Positions 17,541 through 26,803 of a stretch of DNA of 64,000 bases are shown here, one piece after another. The position numbers and the translations under genes are program-made. A model generated the notes under the pieces. That model worked only from the letters and a program-made list of their open reading frames with translations. It was not told where the DNA came from and ran no database searches. The DNA comes from Peribacillus simplex (GTDB taxonomy: Bacteria; Bacillota; Bacilli; Bacillales; DSM-1321). The stretch is from positions 393,582 to 457,581 of the forward strand of contig NZ_LNNH01000012.1 of assembly GCF_001542915.1 (NCBI RefSeq), given 5' to 3'. The number at the start of each line of letters is the position of its first letter. Positions within the stretch are counted from its first letter, which is position 1.

Positions 17541-17623
17541 AGGTCTGCACCTCCACCTTTGTATCCGCTTACATTTAATCCAGTGGACAATAACCCGTTA
17601 TGTATAAAACTGGATTCATTTCG

Positions 17624-17662
17624 ATTTTACCAAATATTTAAAAATTGTCAATTTTTAAATAT
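17624..17662 (-). promoter_or_regulatory. TetR-gene promoter with 29-bp palindrome over the -35
   Basis: On the minus strand TTGACA (17651-17646) and TAAAAT (17629-17624) are 16 bp apart. ATATTTAAAAATT (17634-17646) and its exact inverse (17650-17662) surround a 3-bp centre, so the palindrome is centred on the -35 box. It differs in sequence from the yngJ palindrome. Confidence 0.55.
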
Positions 17663-17666
17663 AATT

Positions 17667-17695
17667 GAAAAACAGCCCTCAAGATTAAGAGCTGT
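17667..17695 (-). terminator. terminator of the oxidase operon
   Basis: On the minus strand ACAGCTCT pairs with AGGGCTGT, followed by TTTTT, 30 bp after the secreted-protein gene. Confidence 0.75.
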
Positions 17696-17725
17696 CATCT
17701 TCCTTCATTCTATTTTAAATATTTT

Positions 17726-18493
17726 CTATCTCCTTGTTTGCTTGTTTGCCTTGATTTCTTTTACCTTGGCTTTTACAAGTTTCCATTCATTTTCGTACGT
17801 CCATACCGACTGGATTTCCAATAATGGATCACGTTCATCGGCCCCGTTCACTTTTTGGATTCCGATAAGTCGCTTCCTTTTTCCAAAGACTGATTTGATA
17901 TCAAGCGTCGTGTATGGATTCACCAAAAGCTCTGTCGGTTCATTCAGCTTTCCGTCCTGATAAATGCCCAAATCATCGTATTCTTTTTTTCTTGAACGGA
18001 TATCCATCACTACAGGCTTTTGTCCTTCAATACTGATTTTCGCCTTGTATCCGTCCAAAAATTGTGCCGTTACAGGCACGGATGGAGGCATGTCCAGTTC
18101 ATGTACTTTTCCATCCTTGAATGTATAGGCACGGCTTGTGATCAAACGATCCTTGCCTTCCATCAATACCGTGACCAATATGTCCTGCAGTCCATCATTA
18201 TTCAAGTCCGCTACCTTTAGTTCAGGATCATACCCAGCTTCTAACGGTACGCTGATCGTACGGCGATCGCTTTCGACAATCAACTCAATTTGCTTCAGGA
18301 ACTTGCTTCCCGCTTTATAAGGCAGCCCGTGAACCTGGATGATGTCTATTTTCTGGTCCCCTGTTACATCCCTTTTTGTGGAGATGTAAGTGCCATCAAC
18401 CTGAAAATTCTTATCATGCGCTTCAACCGCCTGATAGCTCACAAAGAGTGAAAGAACTAAAACCGCATATTTTAGCAAATCTAACTTTTTCAT
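17726..18493 (-). CDS. secreted protein with FG-GAP-like calcium motif
   Basis: The 255-residue product has a signal peptide (KKLDLLKYAVLVLSLFVSYQAVEA, probable cleavage after AHA-like residues near 26). It contains DVTGDQKIDIIQV and ADLNNDGLQDILV, Asp/Asn-rich calcium-binding loops as in VCBS/FG-GAP repeats. The remainder is beta-rich. GAGAGG 8 nt upstream selects the ATG at 18493. It follows the bd oxidase subunit II by 29 bp and is probably co-transcribed. A role outside the membrane linked to the oxidase is possible but unproven. Confidence 0.7.
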   Translation of the reverse strand: MKKLDLLKYAVLVLSLFVSYQAVEAHDKNFQVDGTYISTKRDVTGDQKIDIIQVHGLPYKAGSKFLKQIELIVESDRRTISVPLEAGYDPELKVADLNNDGLQDILVTVLMEGKDRLITSRAYTFKDGKVHELDMPPSVPVTAQFLDGYKAKISIEGQKPVVMDIRSRKKEYDDLGIYQDGKLNEPTELLVNPYTTLDIKSVFGKRKRLIGIQKVNGADERDPLLEIQSVWTYENEWKLVKAKVKEIKANKQTRR

Positions 18494-18522
18494 CGTGATA
18501 ACCTCTCTTTTCAAAGGATGGA

Positions 18523-19569
18523 CTAATTGGTCATTTGTCGTCGTTTGAACTTACGGCGCTGGTCCTTCATGAAGATCGACCAGAAATAGTAGAAACCTGG
18601 AACCAATATTGCAAAGCCTACGATGTAAGTGGCAAACACTGCCCTGAAGGATGCAGGGTCGGTAAAGCCTGAATGGATCGTGACATTTGGATATATGATG
18701 TAAGGTAAATGGGCAAGGCCATACACATAGCTGCCGATCAAATATTGAATGATGATCGCAATGACGGCGAGACGCGGCATCCCTTTGACCTCACGTTTAG
18801 AAAAATAGGGAAGATAAAGCGCTATCCCCGCTAAGACAAAAAAGACTAGCGAAACAAGTAATAATGATGATTTTTTCATCATTTCTACATAAATCCAGTT
18901 CGCTTCGTTTTTTAATGTAACCATTACCAGCAAGGCCATGACTAGCATTAGCGGTCCGGTTATCATCGCATCCCTGCGATAGATTTTGTAAGCTTTCATT
19001 TCATCCGCTTGCTTTGAGTAGTCGGATAGGAGTAAGGAAGATAAAAAAAGTGTACTGAATACACCGAACAACAAGAAGGCATATTCATTGGGGCTCGTGA
19101 AAAGCTTCGTTAAATTCAGCTCTTCATTCCCCTTCACCCCTTCGACAAACCCTAGATGTGTGATAGGCAAGACACTGATCAAAAGGCCGGGGATGATCAA
19201 GCCCGTAATCCCTGAAATATACGTCAGCACTTTTTCATATTTGTCTACGCTATGGGAGAAAACCAAGAAAGCACTCCTGATACAAAGCAAAACCAATATC
19301 AGGCTTGCTGGAACGATTAAGGCCACTCCAATTGGGAAAACCGCACCTGGGAATAAGCTGTAGATTGCAATGACAAGTCCGACGACAAATGTATTGGTCA
19401 CTTCCCAAGTTGGCGATAAATAGCTGTTCGCTATCTTCGTAGCGTTCGTTTCTTCCTTTTTAATGTAAGTCATCGCCCAGAAACCAGCACCAAAATCCAT
19501 CGAGGCCATGATGGCATAAAGAAAAATAAAGCCCCAAACCAACGTAATTGCAAGAAGAGCATCGCTCAT
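18523..19569 (-). CDS. cydB: cytochrome bd-type quinol oxidase subunit II
   Basis: The 348-residue membrane protein has about nine hydrophobic helices and the N-terminal WGFIFLYAIMASMDFGAGFW segment of CydB proteins. It forms the heterodimer with subunit I, encoded 14 bp upstream. GGAGG 7 nt before the ATG at 19569 sets the start. The pair resembles B. subtilis YthB/YthA more than CydB/CydA by length. No cydCD transporter genes are next to it. Confidence 0.9.
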   Translation of the reverse strand: MSDALLAITLVWGFIFLYAIMASMDFGAGFWAMTYIKKEETNATKIANSYLSPTWEVTNTFVVGLVIAIYSLFPGAVFPIGVALIVPASLILVLLCIRSAFLVFSHSVDKYEKVLTYISGITGLIIPGLLISVLPITHLGFVEGVKGNEELNLTKLFTSPNEYAFLLFGVFSTLFLSSLLLSDYSKQADEMKAYKIYRRDAMITGPLMLVMALLVMVTLKNEANWIYVEMMKKSSLLLVSLVFFVLAGIALYLPYFSKREVKGMPRLAVIAIIIQYLIGSYVYGLAHLPYIIYPNVTIHSGFTDPASFRAVFATYIVGFAILVPGFYYFWSIFMKDQRRKFKRRQMTN

Positions 19570-19583
19570 TTGCCTTCCTCCTT

Positions 19584-20945
19584 TCATGAATTGGAATCAA
19601 AGAGCCTCACATCTTTTTGTTCGGCTTTATATATATCCTCACTTATCGGATTTCGTTTGAAATAGTACAGCAATGTAAACACGACTGACACGCACAACAC
19701 GATATATACGATAATGAACATCGTGAATAAAAATCCAAGATTCTCATAGGTTGTGACGGAGTCCGCAGTGGTAAGCATCCTGTATATCGTCCAGGGCTGC
19801 CTGCCTGTACAAGCATAAATCCAGCCACATTCGATAGAAATCACCGAAAACGGACCCGCCGCCACAAATAACCAGAGAATCCACTTTGGATAGGTTTCCT
19901 TTTTCAACCACTTACTCCAAACCAAAGCAAACAGAGATAAAGCGATTAAACCTGAACCAATGAGCACCATCGCATTGAATAAAATATGGACATAAAGAGG
20001 CGGCCAATACTCCTCAGGGAAATCGTTCAAGCCCCTTACGACCGTATCGAAACTATTGCCTGATAAAAAGCTTAAGAGCCAAGGAAATTCAATCCCATAC
20101 TTCACTTCCTGGGCTTCCCGATCGGTATAACCGAATAAGGTAAGACCAGCGTGGTCCGTGGTTTCGAACAAGCCTTCGGCAGCCGCTAATTTCTCTGGCT
20201 GCTCGCGGTACAAATGCTGTGTGGTCGCATGTCCGTTGAGCGCTGTCAAAAAAGAAAAAACCAAACCCAAGACGATGCTAAGCTTCAGCGCTTTTTGGTG
20301 AAAATTAAATTCTGTGGTTCCGAATTTGTTCTTCAACATTTTATACGCAGCAACTGCCGCTACGACAAAAGCACCTGTTGTATATGCCGTAAGCGCCGTA
20401 TGCCCTGCTGTCACCAAGAAGCTTGGATTGAAAAAAGCCGCCCAAGGATCCACATCGACTATTTCCCCATTTTCAAACCGGAAGCCGGCGGGCGTTCCTT
20501 CAAATGCATGCACATTTGAAATCAATACAGCCGATGCCAATGCTCCGAATGCGACAAAAAACAAACTCACGATTCGTGCCCATGGCTTGATTTTTTCAGC
20601 TGCATACACATAAATGGACATGAACAATGCCTCAACCATGAATGCATAAATCTCGATTTGGAACGGAAGCGCCATCACTCGACCAATCACTTCCATGAAT
20701 CCAGGCCATAAAAGGGATAGCTGCACACCAGCAATCGTACCTGTGGGGATTCCGACTCCAAGGAGCACCCCTAATGTTTTCGTCCATCGTTTGGCCATGA
20801 CAACATACTGTAGGTCCTTTGTTTTTTGATACATCAATTCCGCGGCCAACATCATCATCGGCAACCCGACGCCTATCGTCGCAAATATGATATGTACTGC
20901 CATATTCGTCCCGAACATTGCACGGGCCATTTGTAAATGATCCAT
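19584..20945 (-). CDS. cydA: cytochrome bd-type quinol oxidase subunit I (YthA-like)
   Basis: The 453-residue protein has heme-ligand candidates His18 (NMAVHIIFATIGVG), His182 (TAGHTALTAY) and Met326 (LFNAMVLIG), and glutamates 98 and 105 in a membrane helix. The usual GWxxxExGRQPW motif reads GWIYACTGRQPW (374-385), so Cys379 stands where E. coli has Glu445, a heme b595 ligand. This and the length suggest a YthA-type subfamily rather than classic CydA. AAGGAAG before the ATG at 20945 sets the start; the open frame continues 25 codons upstream. It reduces oxygen using quinol at the membrane. Confidence 0.9.
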   Translation of the reverse strand: MDHLQMARAMFGTNMAVHIIFATIGVGLPMMMLAAELMYQKTKDLQYVVMAKRWTKTLGVLLGVGIPTGTIAGVQLSLLWPGFMEVIGRVMALPFQIEIYAFMVEALFMSIYVYAAEKIKPWARIVSLFFVAFGALASAVLISNVHAFEGTPAGFRFENGEIVDVDPWAAFFNPSFLVTAGHTALTAYTTGAFVVAAVAAYKMLKNKFGTTEFNFHQKALKLSIVLGLVFSFLTALNGHATTQHLYREQPEKLAAAEGLFETTDHAGLTLFGYTDREAQEVKYGIEFPWLLSFLSGNSFDTVVRGLNDFPEEYWPPLYVHILFNAMVLIGSGLIALSLFALVWSKWLKKETYPKWILWLFVAAGPFSVISIECGWIYACTGRQPWTIYRMLTTADSVTTYENLGFLFTMFIIVYIVLCVSVVFTLLYYFKRNPISEDIYKAEQKDVRLFDSNS

Positions 20946-21277
20946 ACTTTCTTCCTTTCTAACCTTTGTCTCTTGGTAGTATCTCCGCAGGAAAGGAAAA
21001 TATTTAATAAAATCCCACAAACTAAGTTTTCATGGGATCCATTAATATAGTTGCTTAGCTGAAAGGTTTTTTGAGGAACTAATGAAATGAATATTCTGGC
21101 GAGGTTTCTGTTGATATATATTCAGTATCTTTACGGACCCTTTTTATTGACTAGTGGAATGATTTTTGTTGATGAAGGAACCAATTAATCAATAATCTTC
21201 ATAAATGGTGAACCTTTTAGAATATGATAGAGTAAATCCCCGATTAGGAATGTTTAATCAGAGAGGAGAGTTTTTTT
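20946..21277. other. intergenic region between the divergent oxidase and amine-oxidase genes
   Basis: This AT-rich stretch must hold both promoters. A TTGACT and several TATGAT-like boxes are present but no pair is convincing, and I see no long palindrome or gene. Confidence 0.5.
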
Positions 21278-22759
21278 TTGGCCTTTTCCAACGACCCGCT
21301 TTCACCCGATCAGATGCTCGCTGTCATTAAAAATGGACTGGGACCTTCCTTTACTCCAAAAAAGATCATCATCGTTGGAGCCGGCATTTCTGGATTAGTT
21401 GCCGCTTCCCTTTTAAAGGAAGCAGGACATGAGGTAACAATATTGGAAGCAAGCGGAAGGCTCGGCGGGCGCATATTGACTATGAGGGCGCCATTTCTAG
21501 ATGATGCCTATCTTGAGGCTGGTGCCATGCGCATCCCGAATTATCACTATTTAGTCGCTGAATATATTAAAAAATACCAATTACGGACCCTCTCTTTTGC
21601 CAATACGACTCCAAATGACCCCATTTATGTAAATGGCATCAAGACGACGGCTGCCATATACCAACAAGATCCGGATATACTGAAATATCCGGTAGCACCA
21701 CGTGAAAGAGGGAAAACAGCTGAAGAATTGCTTAATTTGGCAATTAAGCCGGTGACTGACTTCATCAATCAAGACCCTGTCAATAATTGGAGCATCGTCA
21801 TTAGAGACTTCGATAAATACTCCATGAGCTTCTTTTTGCAATACAATCCAGTAGGGATCAGCCTTTCCACGGGGGCGATTGAAAGCATAAAGGTCCTTTT
21901 AGGCTTGGAGGGCTTCCCCGAGCTGTCTTTTCCTGCGATCCTTCGCGAGTTAATGCCGCTCTTTAATCCGGATATCAATTTCTATGCAATCGAGGGCGGC
22001 AACGATCGGCTCCCCTATGCATTTCTACCGGAATTGAAGGAAAATCTGAATTTTAATTATCAGGTGACAAAAATCATCCAACAAAATAATCAGGTCACCA
22101 TTGATTCTAAACATACTCAAAGCAACAGGCCTTTAACGGTCACCGGAGATCTTGCCATCGTGACGATCCCACTTCAATTATTGTCCTTTATCGAAATTGA
22201 GCCCCGGAATTCCTTTTCGCATAATAAGTGGAAGGCTATCAGGGAACTTCATTACGCTGCATCGACAAAAATCGGTCTTCAATTCAGGCAGCGGTTTTGG
22301 GAGCGGGAAGGGATATTCGGCGGTAAATTGTCGACCGACCTTCCCATCAGGTTTGCTTATTACCCTAACAGCATGTTTAATCAAAGTGAATCCGGCCTTC
22401 TCTTGGCCAGCTATACGTGGGAAGATGACGCCACGTTATGGGATATTCTTCCTGAACAAGACCGAATCCAAAATGCGTTGAAGAATCTGGAAAAAGTGCA
22501 TGGAAAACAAGTATACGATCAGTTTTTAACCGGTGCTTCCTATAGCTGGACTTTGAACCAGTATGCATATGGGGCTTTCTCCATGTTTAAGCCTGGTCAG
22601 GAAACAGACCTGTTCCCCTACATCCCCACCCCTGAAGGCAGGGTCCACTTCGCAGGGGAGCATACCTCAACGTCCCCAGCCTGGATCGAAGGAGGAATCC
22701 AATCGGGGATACGGGTTGCACATGAAGTTACGAACCTGCCAAGAACATATAACCTATGA
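21278..22759 (+). CDS. flavin-containing amine oxidase (L-amino acid / monoamine oxidase family)
   Basis: The 493-residue protein begins at a TTG preceded by AGAGGAGAG at 7-8 nt. The FAD-binding GAGISG motif is at 34-39, followed by LEASGRLGGRI. Near the C-terminus GRVHFAGEHTSTSPAWIEGG is the second FAD-contact region of the amine oxidase family. It oxidises an amine or amino acid to the imine with hydrogen peroxide release. The substrate is not clear; bacterial L-amino acid oxidases and YobN-like proteins are the nearest types I recognise. No signal peptide, so probably cytoplasmic. It is monocistronic. Confidence 0.88.
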   Translation: MAFSNDPLSPDQMLAVIKNGLGPSFTPKKIIIVGAGISGLVAASLLKEAGHEVTILEASGRLGGRILTMRAPFLDDAYLEAGAMRIPNYHYLVAEYIKKYQLRTLSFANTTPNDPIYVNGIKTTAAIYQQDPDILKYPVAPRERGKTAEELLNLAIKPVTDFINQDPVNNWSIVIRDFDKYSMSFFLQYNPVGISLSTGAIESIKVLLGLEGFPELSFPAILRELMPLFNPDINFYAIEGGNDRLPYAFLPELKENLNFNYQVTKIIQQNNQVTIDSKHTQSNRPLTVTGDLAIVTIPLQLLSFIEIEPRNSFSHNKWKAIRELHYAASTKIGLQFRQRFWEREGIFGGKLSTDLPIRFAYYPNSMFNQSESGLLLASYTWEDDATLWDILPEQDRIQNALKNLEKVHGKQVYDQFLTGASYSWTLNQYAYGAFSMFKPGQETDLFPYIPTPEGRVHFAGEHTSTSPAWIEGGIQSGIRVAHEVTNLPRTYNL

Positions 22760-22974
22760 ACTTGGAAGTGCGCATGCCGCAAGCGTCGCTAAGGCTCAAG
22801 TAGACGCTCTTTTCCTGCAGCAGCCGCGTACACACGCTCCAATCAAATGGACTTTTATTTTTTGATACAACTCTTTTGCCTTAGGTCTTTTTTGATTTAA
22901 AATTTGAGGGGAAGAGGATGCATTCCATGCATGATTCTAATCATCAACTTGAAATGATTGCTATAGAAAGATAG
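22760..22974. other. spacer after the amine oxidase
   Basis: A weak stem (AGCGTC at 22782-22787 with GACGCT at 22803-22808, then CTTTTCC) may terminate the oxidase transcript. Nothing else is recognisable. Confidence 0.35.
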
Positions 22975-23140
22975 GTGCCTCTCAAAAGCTATGGCAAAAG
23001 ATGGAAAGGTCCAAAAATGTCCTATTATAATGGGCTCTTAGTAGTCCTATCTCTTGACTTTAGCCGAAAATCAAAAGGAAATTTTAAAAGGGGGTTCGGA
23101 ATATTTCCATTCCGAACCCCCTTTTGTCTACAATCTGGAA
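22975..23140 (+). mobile_element. remnant of an IS1182-like right end
   Basis: The translated piece KSYGKRWKGPK resembles the extreme C-terminus of the transposase at the window start (KKMATWTWQGPK). It is followed at a similar distance by a 17-bp hairpin with the same core and 6-nt loop and then by GTCTACAATCTG, matching the transposase downstream region. No other part of the element is left. The hairpin now lies just past gerC and could serve as its terminator. Confidence 0.55.
23086..23125. terminator. 17-bp perfect hairpin shared with position 478
   Basis: Arms 23086-23102 and 23109-23125 are perfect complements (core GGGGGTTCGGAAT). T-rich on one side and A-rich on the other, it can terminate the gerC transcript. 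Confidence 0.75.
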
Positions 23141-23172
23141 CCTTCCCTTCAGGAAGGCTTATTTATGAACAA

Positions 23173-24285
23173 TCACTTAATCCCACCTTTTGAGCCAAAG
23201 TCGATGATTTCTAAGTCGATTTGGTAATTGATATCGGCATCACTGAAAATTTTGTCCCAGTTCTCCTTATTTTTCTCCCAATACTCTGGATGCTGATTTT
23301 CCACATAACGGAACAACCCCGCTACCCCCGTTTTATATTGATGCTGCAATTTCCAGACAACCTTTTCGACGTCTCGTGTCACCTTCTCCTCCGCATCACG
23401 TTCGGCTTCTTTTAAATAGCTTTCTTTGAAGGAATTTTCCTTGCCATACCAATCTTCCGAAAGTCTTGCTGTGTATGCTACAGAAATATTGATCGTCAAA
23501 TGATCTCCGTCCAAATCTGTCCTGATTTTCCGGCTTCTCCTCTTGTCCACTTCAACGCTGAAAGGTTTACCATGATGGGCCGTTTCGATTATTCCGCCCT
23601 TCACTGATCCACTCAACCAATTCAGTGATTCGATATCCTTATTATTCATGAGCCCGACCAACTTTGAATCGTTGATCACCCCAGCTCCCTGCAAAATTAA
23701 TTTTCCCCCTTTGATATCAACAGCCTGGATGGCAAAGCTTCCATCTGATTGTAAACTGGAGGAAGCCTGTCCCAATGTTAAAGGGGGGAGGATTTTATTC
23801 GTTCGCTTATCATTATCTTTCAATTCATAGATCACATTAGAAGGAATCTCCCCGTCGTCCGCTCTCTCCAATATTTCCCTCGTCGGTCTTTTCGTTAAAA
23901 AAACAAAGCAGCTTCTTCTTGTATTGTTGTCACGTATCGACTGATTGATGATGGCTTCCATGCGGATTTCCCTTAACACTTCTTCATTGATGAGCAAAAT
24001 TCGTTGATGATTTGTCAAGACCGTATTGGTTAGGAGCAAGGAATCCCGTATTGCCTCATGAAGCGTTTTCGCACTGACGGTAACATTTTTATATTTTAAT
24101 TTAGCTTGATTTTCCTGCAAGCTATAGCCAGGAGGTACGAGAATTTGCTGAGTTAACTTGATTTCGTTTTTGTTCTTACTTAAATCGATTCCCACTCCTA
24201 CCACAAGGGATAAATCCTCGATGTTTTCACTGTCCCAGCAGCCCGAAAGCAATGGTATAAGCAAGAGTACCCATAACCTTTTCAT
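23173..24285 (-). CDS. spore germination receptor C subunit (Ger(x)C lipoprotein)
   Basis: The 370-residue lipoprotein has signal MKRLWVLLLIPLLSGC with the lipobox cysteine at 16, then WDSENIEDLSLVVGVGIDL, the conserved start of GerC proteins. It is anchored on the outer face of the spore inner membrane and forms a germinant receptor with the A and B subunits. The start overlaps the gerB stop as ATGA. It is the last gene of the minus-strand ger operon. Confidence 0.93.
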   Translation of the reverse strand: MKRLWVLLLIPLLSGCWDSENIEDLSLVVGVGIDLSKNKNEIKLTQQILVPPGYSLQENQAKLKYKNVTVSAKTLHEAIRDSLLLTNTVLTNHQRILLINEEVLREIRMEAIINQSIRDNNTRRSCFVFLTKRPTREILERADDGEIPSNVIYELKDNDKRTNKILPPLTLGQASSSLQSDGSFAIQAVDIKGGKLILQGAGVINDSKLVGLMNNKDIESLNWLSGSVKGGIIETAHHGKPFSVEVDKRRSRKIRTDLDGDHLTINISVAYTARLSEDWYGKENSFKESYLKEAERDAEEKVTRDVEKVVWKLQHQYKTGVAGLFRYVENQHPEYWEKNKENWDKIFSDADINYQIDLEIIDFGSKGGIK

Positions 24286-25376
24286 CGGCTTCTTCGACTC
24301 CTTTTCACTTGAACGATCACGAATGTTACAATGGGCAAGCCAATCAATATAACAGGGAAAACATAGCCCAGCATATCGCTCATCTTAAAAATCTGGATTG
24401 TATTTTTCGGAATCTCCGCCAGGATGAACATGACGGGAACGAGAACGATCAGGTTCGTTGTATACGAATTGTTGAAGATTTTCGTCATGCCTTCTGCTGC
24501 AAAATAAGAGTAAATTGCATGGGTACAAAAAAACTGGAGGATCCAGGTGATCAAAAGAAATAGCTCCAAACGCTCGATGAATATTCCCTTCACCTCAAAC
24601 GATTGTATAAATGAAATCGTTGGCCAGGTGACGGCTTTCACTTCCGGTACAGTCAAAGCAGCCACAACCAGAACATATGTAATCACATATAAGATTACGG
24701 GAATGAAAAAACCGAGTAAAACCCCGCTCCTTACCTTTTTTTGATTTTTCACTAAACCAAACAGGAAGATGAAAAGCTCAATTCCAAAAAAGGACAAGGT
24801 ACCGGTGCCCATCCCTTTCATCACGGGCAGGAAGCCTTTGCCAAGGACAGGCTGTATGTTTTTTAAATCGACAATCCTAATACTTAGTAAGTAAATGAAC
24901 AAGACGATGACAATAGTCAACGGCAGAAAGAAGACACACACTTTGGCTATCGCTTTAATTTTCCCTGTCAAGAGATGCACACTTGCTAGAATCAAGGTAA
25001 GAATCACGATCTCTTCCGGGGTATCCTCCAACAGATAAAATCGGACCATTTCACTCATGGCAAGCACTTCGAAACTGGCCACACTTACAAAGTACAGTAC
25101 GACGAGCAAACCGATAACTTTGGAGAGCAACCTTCCGTATGCCTCTTCCATATAGGTATAATAACTTGTAACCTGATGTTTTTTTAACATGGCAACAAGT
25201 AAGCAAATGAACAACCCAATTAGCAGTCCGTTAAGGATCAAGACGATCCATCCATCGGACGAGTGAACTTTTTCGGTTATTGTCCTTGGAAGCGTCAGCA
25301 TCCCAATTCCTAGCATGCTGCATGAAATGATTGCGGCCAATTCTGAACTAATGATTTTGCCATCCAAATGGTTCAA
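24282..25376 (-). CDS. spore germination receptor B subunit (GerAB/GerB permease)
   Basis: The 364-residue protein has about ten membrane helices and the amino-acid-permease-like fold of GerB subunits, which bind the germinant. The start is a TTG at 25376 that overlaps the gerA stop (TTGA) with GGGGGG 8 nt upstream. The frame extends 18 codons further into gerA without a better site. It begins MNHLDGKIISSELAAIISC when read from TTG. Confidence 0.92.
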   Translation of the reverse strand: MNHLDGKIISSELAAIISCSMLGIGMLTLPRTITEKVHSSDGWIVLILNGLLIGLFICLLVAMLKKHQVTSYYTYMEEAYGRLLSKVIGLLVVLYFVSVASFEVLAMSEMVRFYLLEDTPEEIVILTLILASVHLLTGKIKAIAKVCVFFLPLTIVIVLFIYLLSIRIVDLKNIQPVLGKGFLPVMKGMGTGTLSFFGIELFIFLFGLVKNQKKVRSGVLLGFFIPVILYVITYVLVVAALTVPEVKAVTWPTISFIQSFEVKGIFIERLELFLLITWILQFFCTHAIYSYFAAEGMTKIFNNSYTTNLIVLVPVMFILAEIPKNTIQIFKMSDMLGYVFPVILIGLPIVTFVIVQVKRSRRSR

Positions 25377-26803
25377 GAGAGTCGCCCCCCTTTTTTTCGT
25401 TTCGGTAATCTGATGAAAGCATCCTTCCAAGTCTTTTTCCCAATGAAATCGAGCGGTTGAAAATAAGGTTCTTGAAAGCTTGTCAATTTGGACAAATGGC
25501 TGATGACGAGGATAAAGAATAAAGTGGTTCCATATAGACCAAGGACGGCAGAGAAAATCATCGCACCGAATCTTAATGCCCGGAACGCAAGCCCAAAGCT
25601 GTATTGCGGGACTGTAAATGAAGTGATTGTCGTGATGGCAACGATGATCACCATGAGTGAGCTCACGATATTCGCTTGCACGGCTGCCTGTCCGATGATG
25701 ACTCCTCCAACCAATCCAACTGTCTGACCGATCGGGGCTGGGAGACGGATGCCCGCTTCTCGAAGCAGTTCAATCGTCAATTCCATGATGATGGCTTCGA
25801 CAAACGGGGGGAATGGCACATTCTCCCTTGTTCCTGCGATGGTCATCGCCAGTTCTGTCGGCAGCAATCCCGGGTTGAACGATACCAAGGATATATAAAT
25901 CCCAGATAGAAAAACGGTAACAAAAAGCGAAAAATACCGAAGGATCCGCAAGAAAGTGCCCGCTACCCATCTTTCATAATAATCATCGGGAGATTGCAGC
26001 AGCATCGTGATCGTCGTTGGTGCCATTAGCGCAAACGGGGATCCGTCGATCATGATCACCACTCTCCCCTCTTGCAAGGCAGATAAAACTTTATCTGGGC
26101 GCTCCGTATTTTGGATCTGCGGAAATGGGGTAAACGATGTATCTTCGATTAATTCCTCCAGCATCCCTGTATCCTGAAGGTCCGTTTCCTTCACGCCATC
26201 TATCCGTTTATTCACTTCTTTTATTAATCTATCGCTTGCTTTTCCCTCATAATATATCAGCGCCAATTCACGTTTTTCCAACGTCCCTACCTTTTGTTGC
26301 TTGATAATGAGATTGGGATGGCTTGAATATTGCCTGATCAACCCGATATTTTCCTTTAGGCTTTCGATAAAGCCCATCTTCGGGCCCCGTACAACCCTCT
26401 CTGTTGAAGGTTCCGTGAAATTGCGTGTTTTTTCTCTTTCGAGGTTCAAGACATAGCCCTTTGCTATTCCATCTATAAATAAGAGCGTTTTCCCGTCAAA
26501 AATATGCTCCTTGGCTTTTTCATAGGTTTCAATTTCATCGTCCTTTACCGAACAAATCTTGGAAATGACCAATTGCTCGACTGAAACGGAATGGCTCTTT
26601 TCAATCTGGGCAGATGATAAACCAAGGACGATTTCATTGAAGGCTGGATAATCCATCGTCCCATTGACAAATACGAATATTCCGGAGCGATCATAACCGG
26701 GAATGTACAATTCTTTAAAAACCACATCATCCTGCATATCCAATATGGATTTCAATTTTTCCTGGGTTTGATCCAATTTTATATGCAAGGATTTACTTTC
26801 CAT
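25373..26803 (-). CDS. spore germination receptor A subunit (GerA)
   Basis: The 476-residue protein has a soluble N-terminal half of about 270 residues and then membrane helices with the signature IELLREAGIRLPAPIGQTVG. It belongs to the GerA family (GerAA, GerBA, GerKA). AAAGGAG precedes the ATG. It is first of the gerA-B-C operon transcribed leftwards. A second, different gerA lies divergently 225 bp away. Confidence 0.94.
   Translation of the reverse strand: MESKSLHIKLDQTQEKLKSILDMQDDVVFKELYIPGYDRSGIFVFVNGTMDYPAFNEIVLGLSSAQIEKSHSVSVEQLVISKICSVKDDEIETYEKAKEHIFDGKTLLFIDGIAKGYVLNLEREKTRNFTEPSTERVVRGPKMGFIESLKENIGLIRQYSSHPNLIIKQQKVGTLEKRELALIYYEGKASDRLIKEVNKRIDGVKETDLQDTGMLEELIEDTSFTPFPQIQNTERPDKVLSALQEGRVVIMIDGSPFALMAPTTITMLLQSPDDYYERWVAGTFLRILRYFSLFVTVFLSGIYISLVSFNPGLLPTELAMTIAGTRENVPFPPFVEAIIMELTIELLREAGIRLPAPIGQTVGLVGGVIIGQAAVQANIVSSLMVIIVAITTITSFTVPQYSFGLAFRALRFGAMIFSAVLGLYGTTLFFILVISHLSKLTSFQEPYFQPLDFIGKKTWKDAFIRLPKRKKGGRLS

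Noticed and set aside
22975-23193. 73-residue plus-strand frame as a real gene
   Set aside because: It runs through the terminator hairpin into gerC antisense; only its first part resembles a transposase end.
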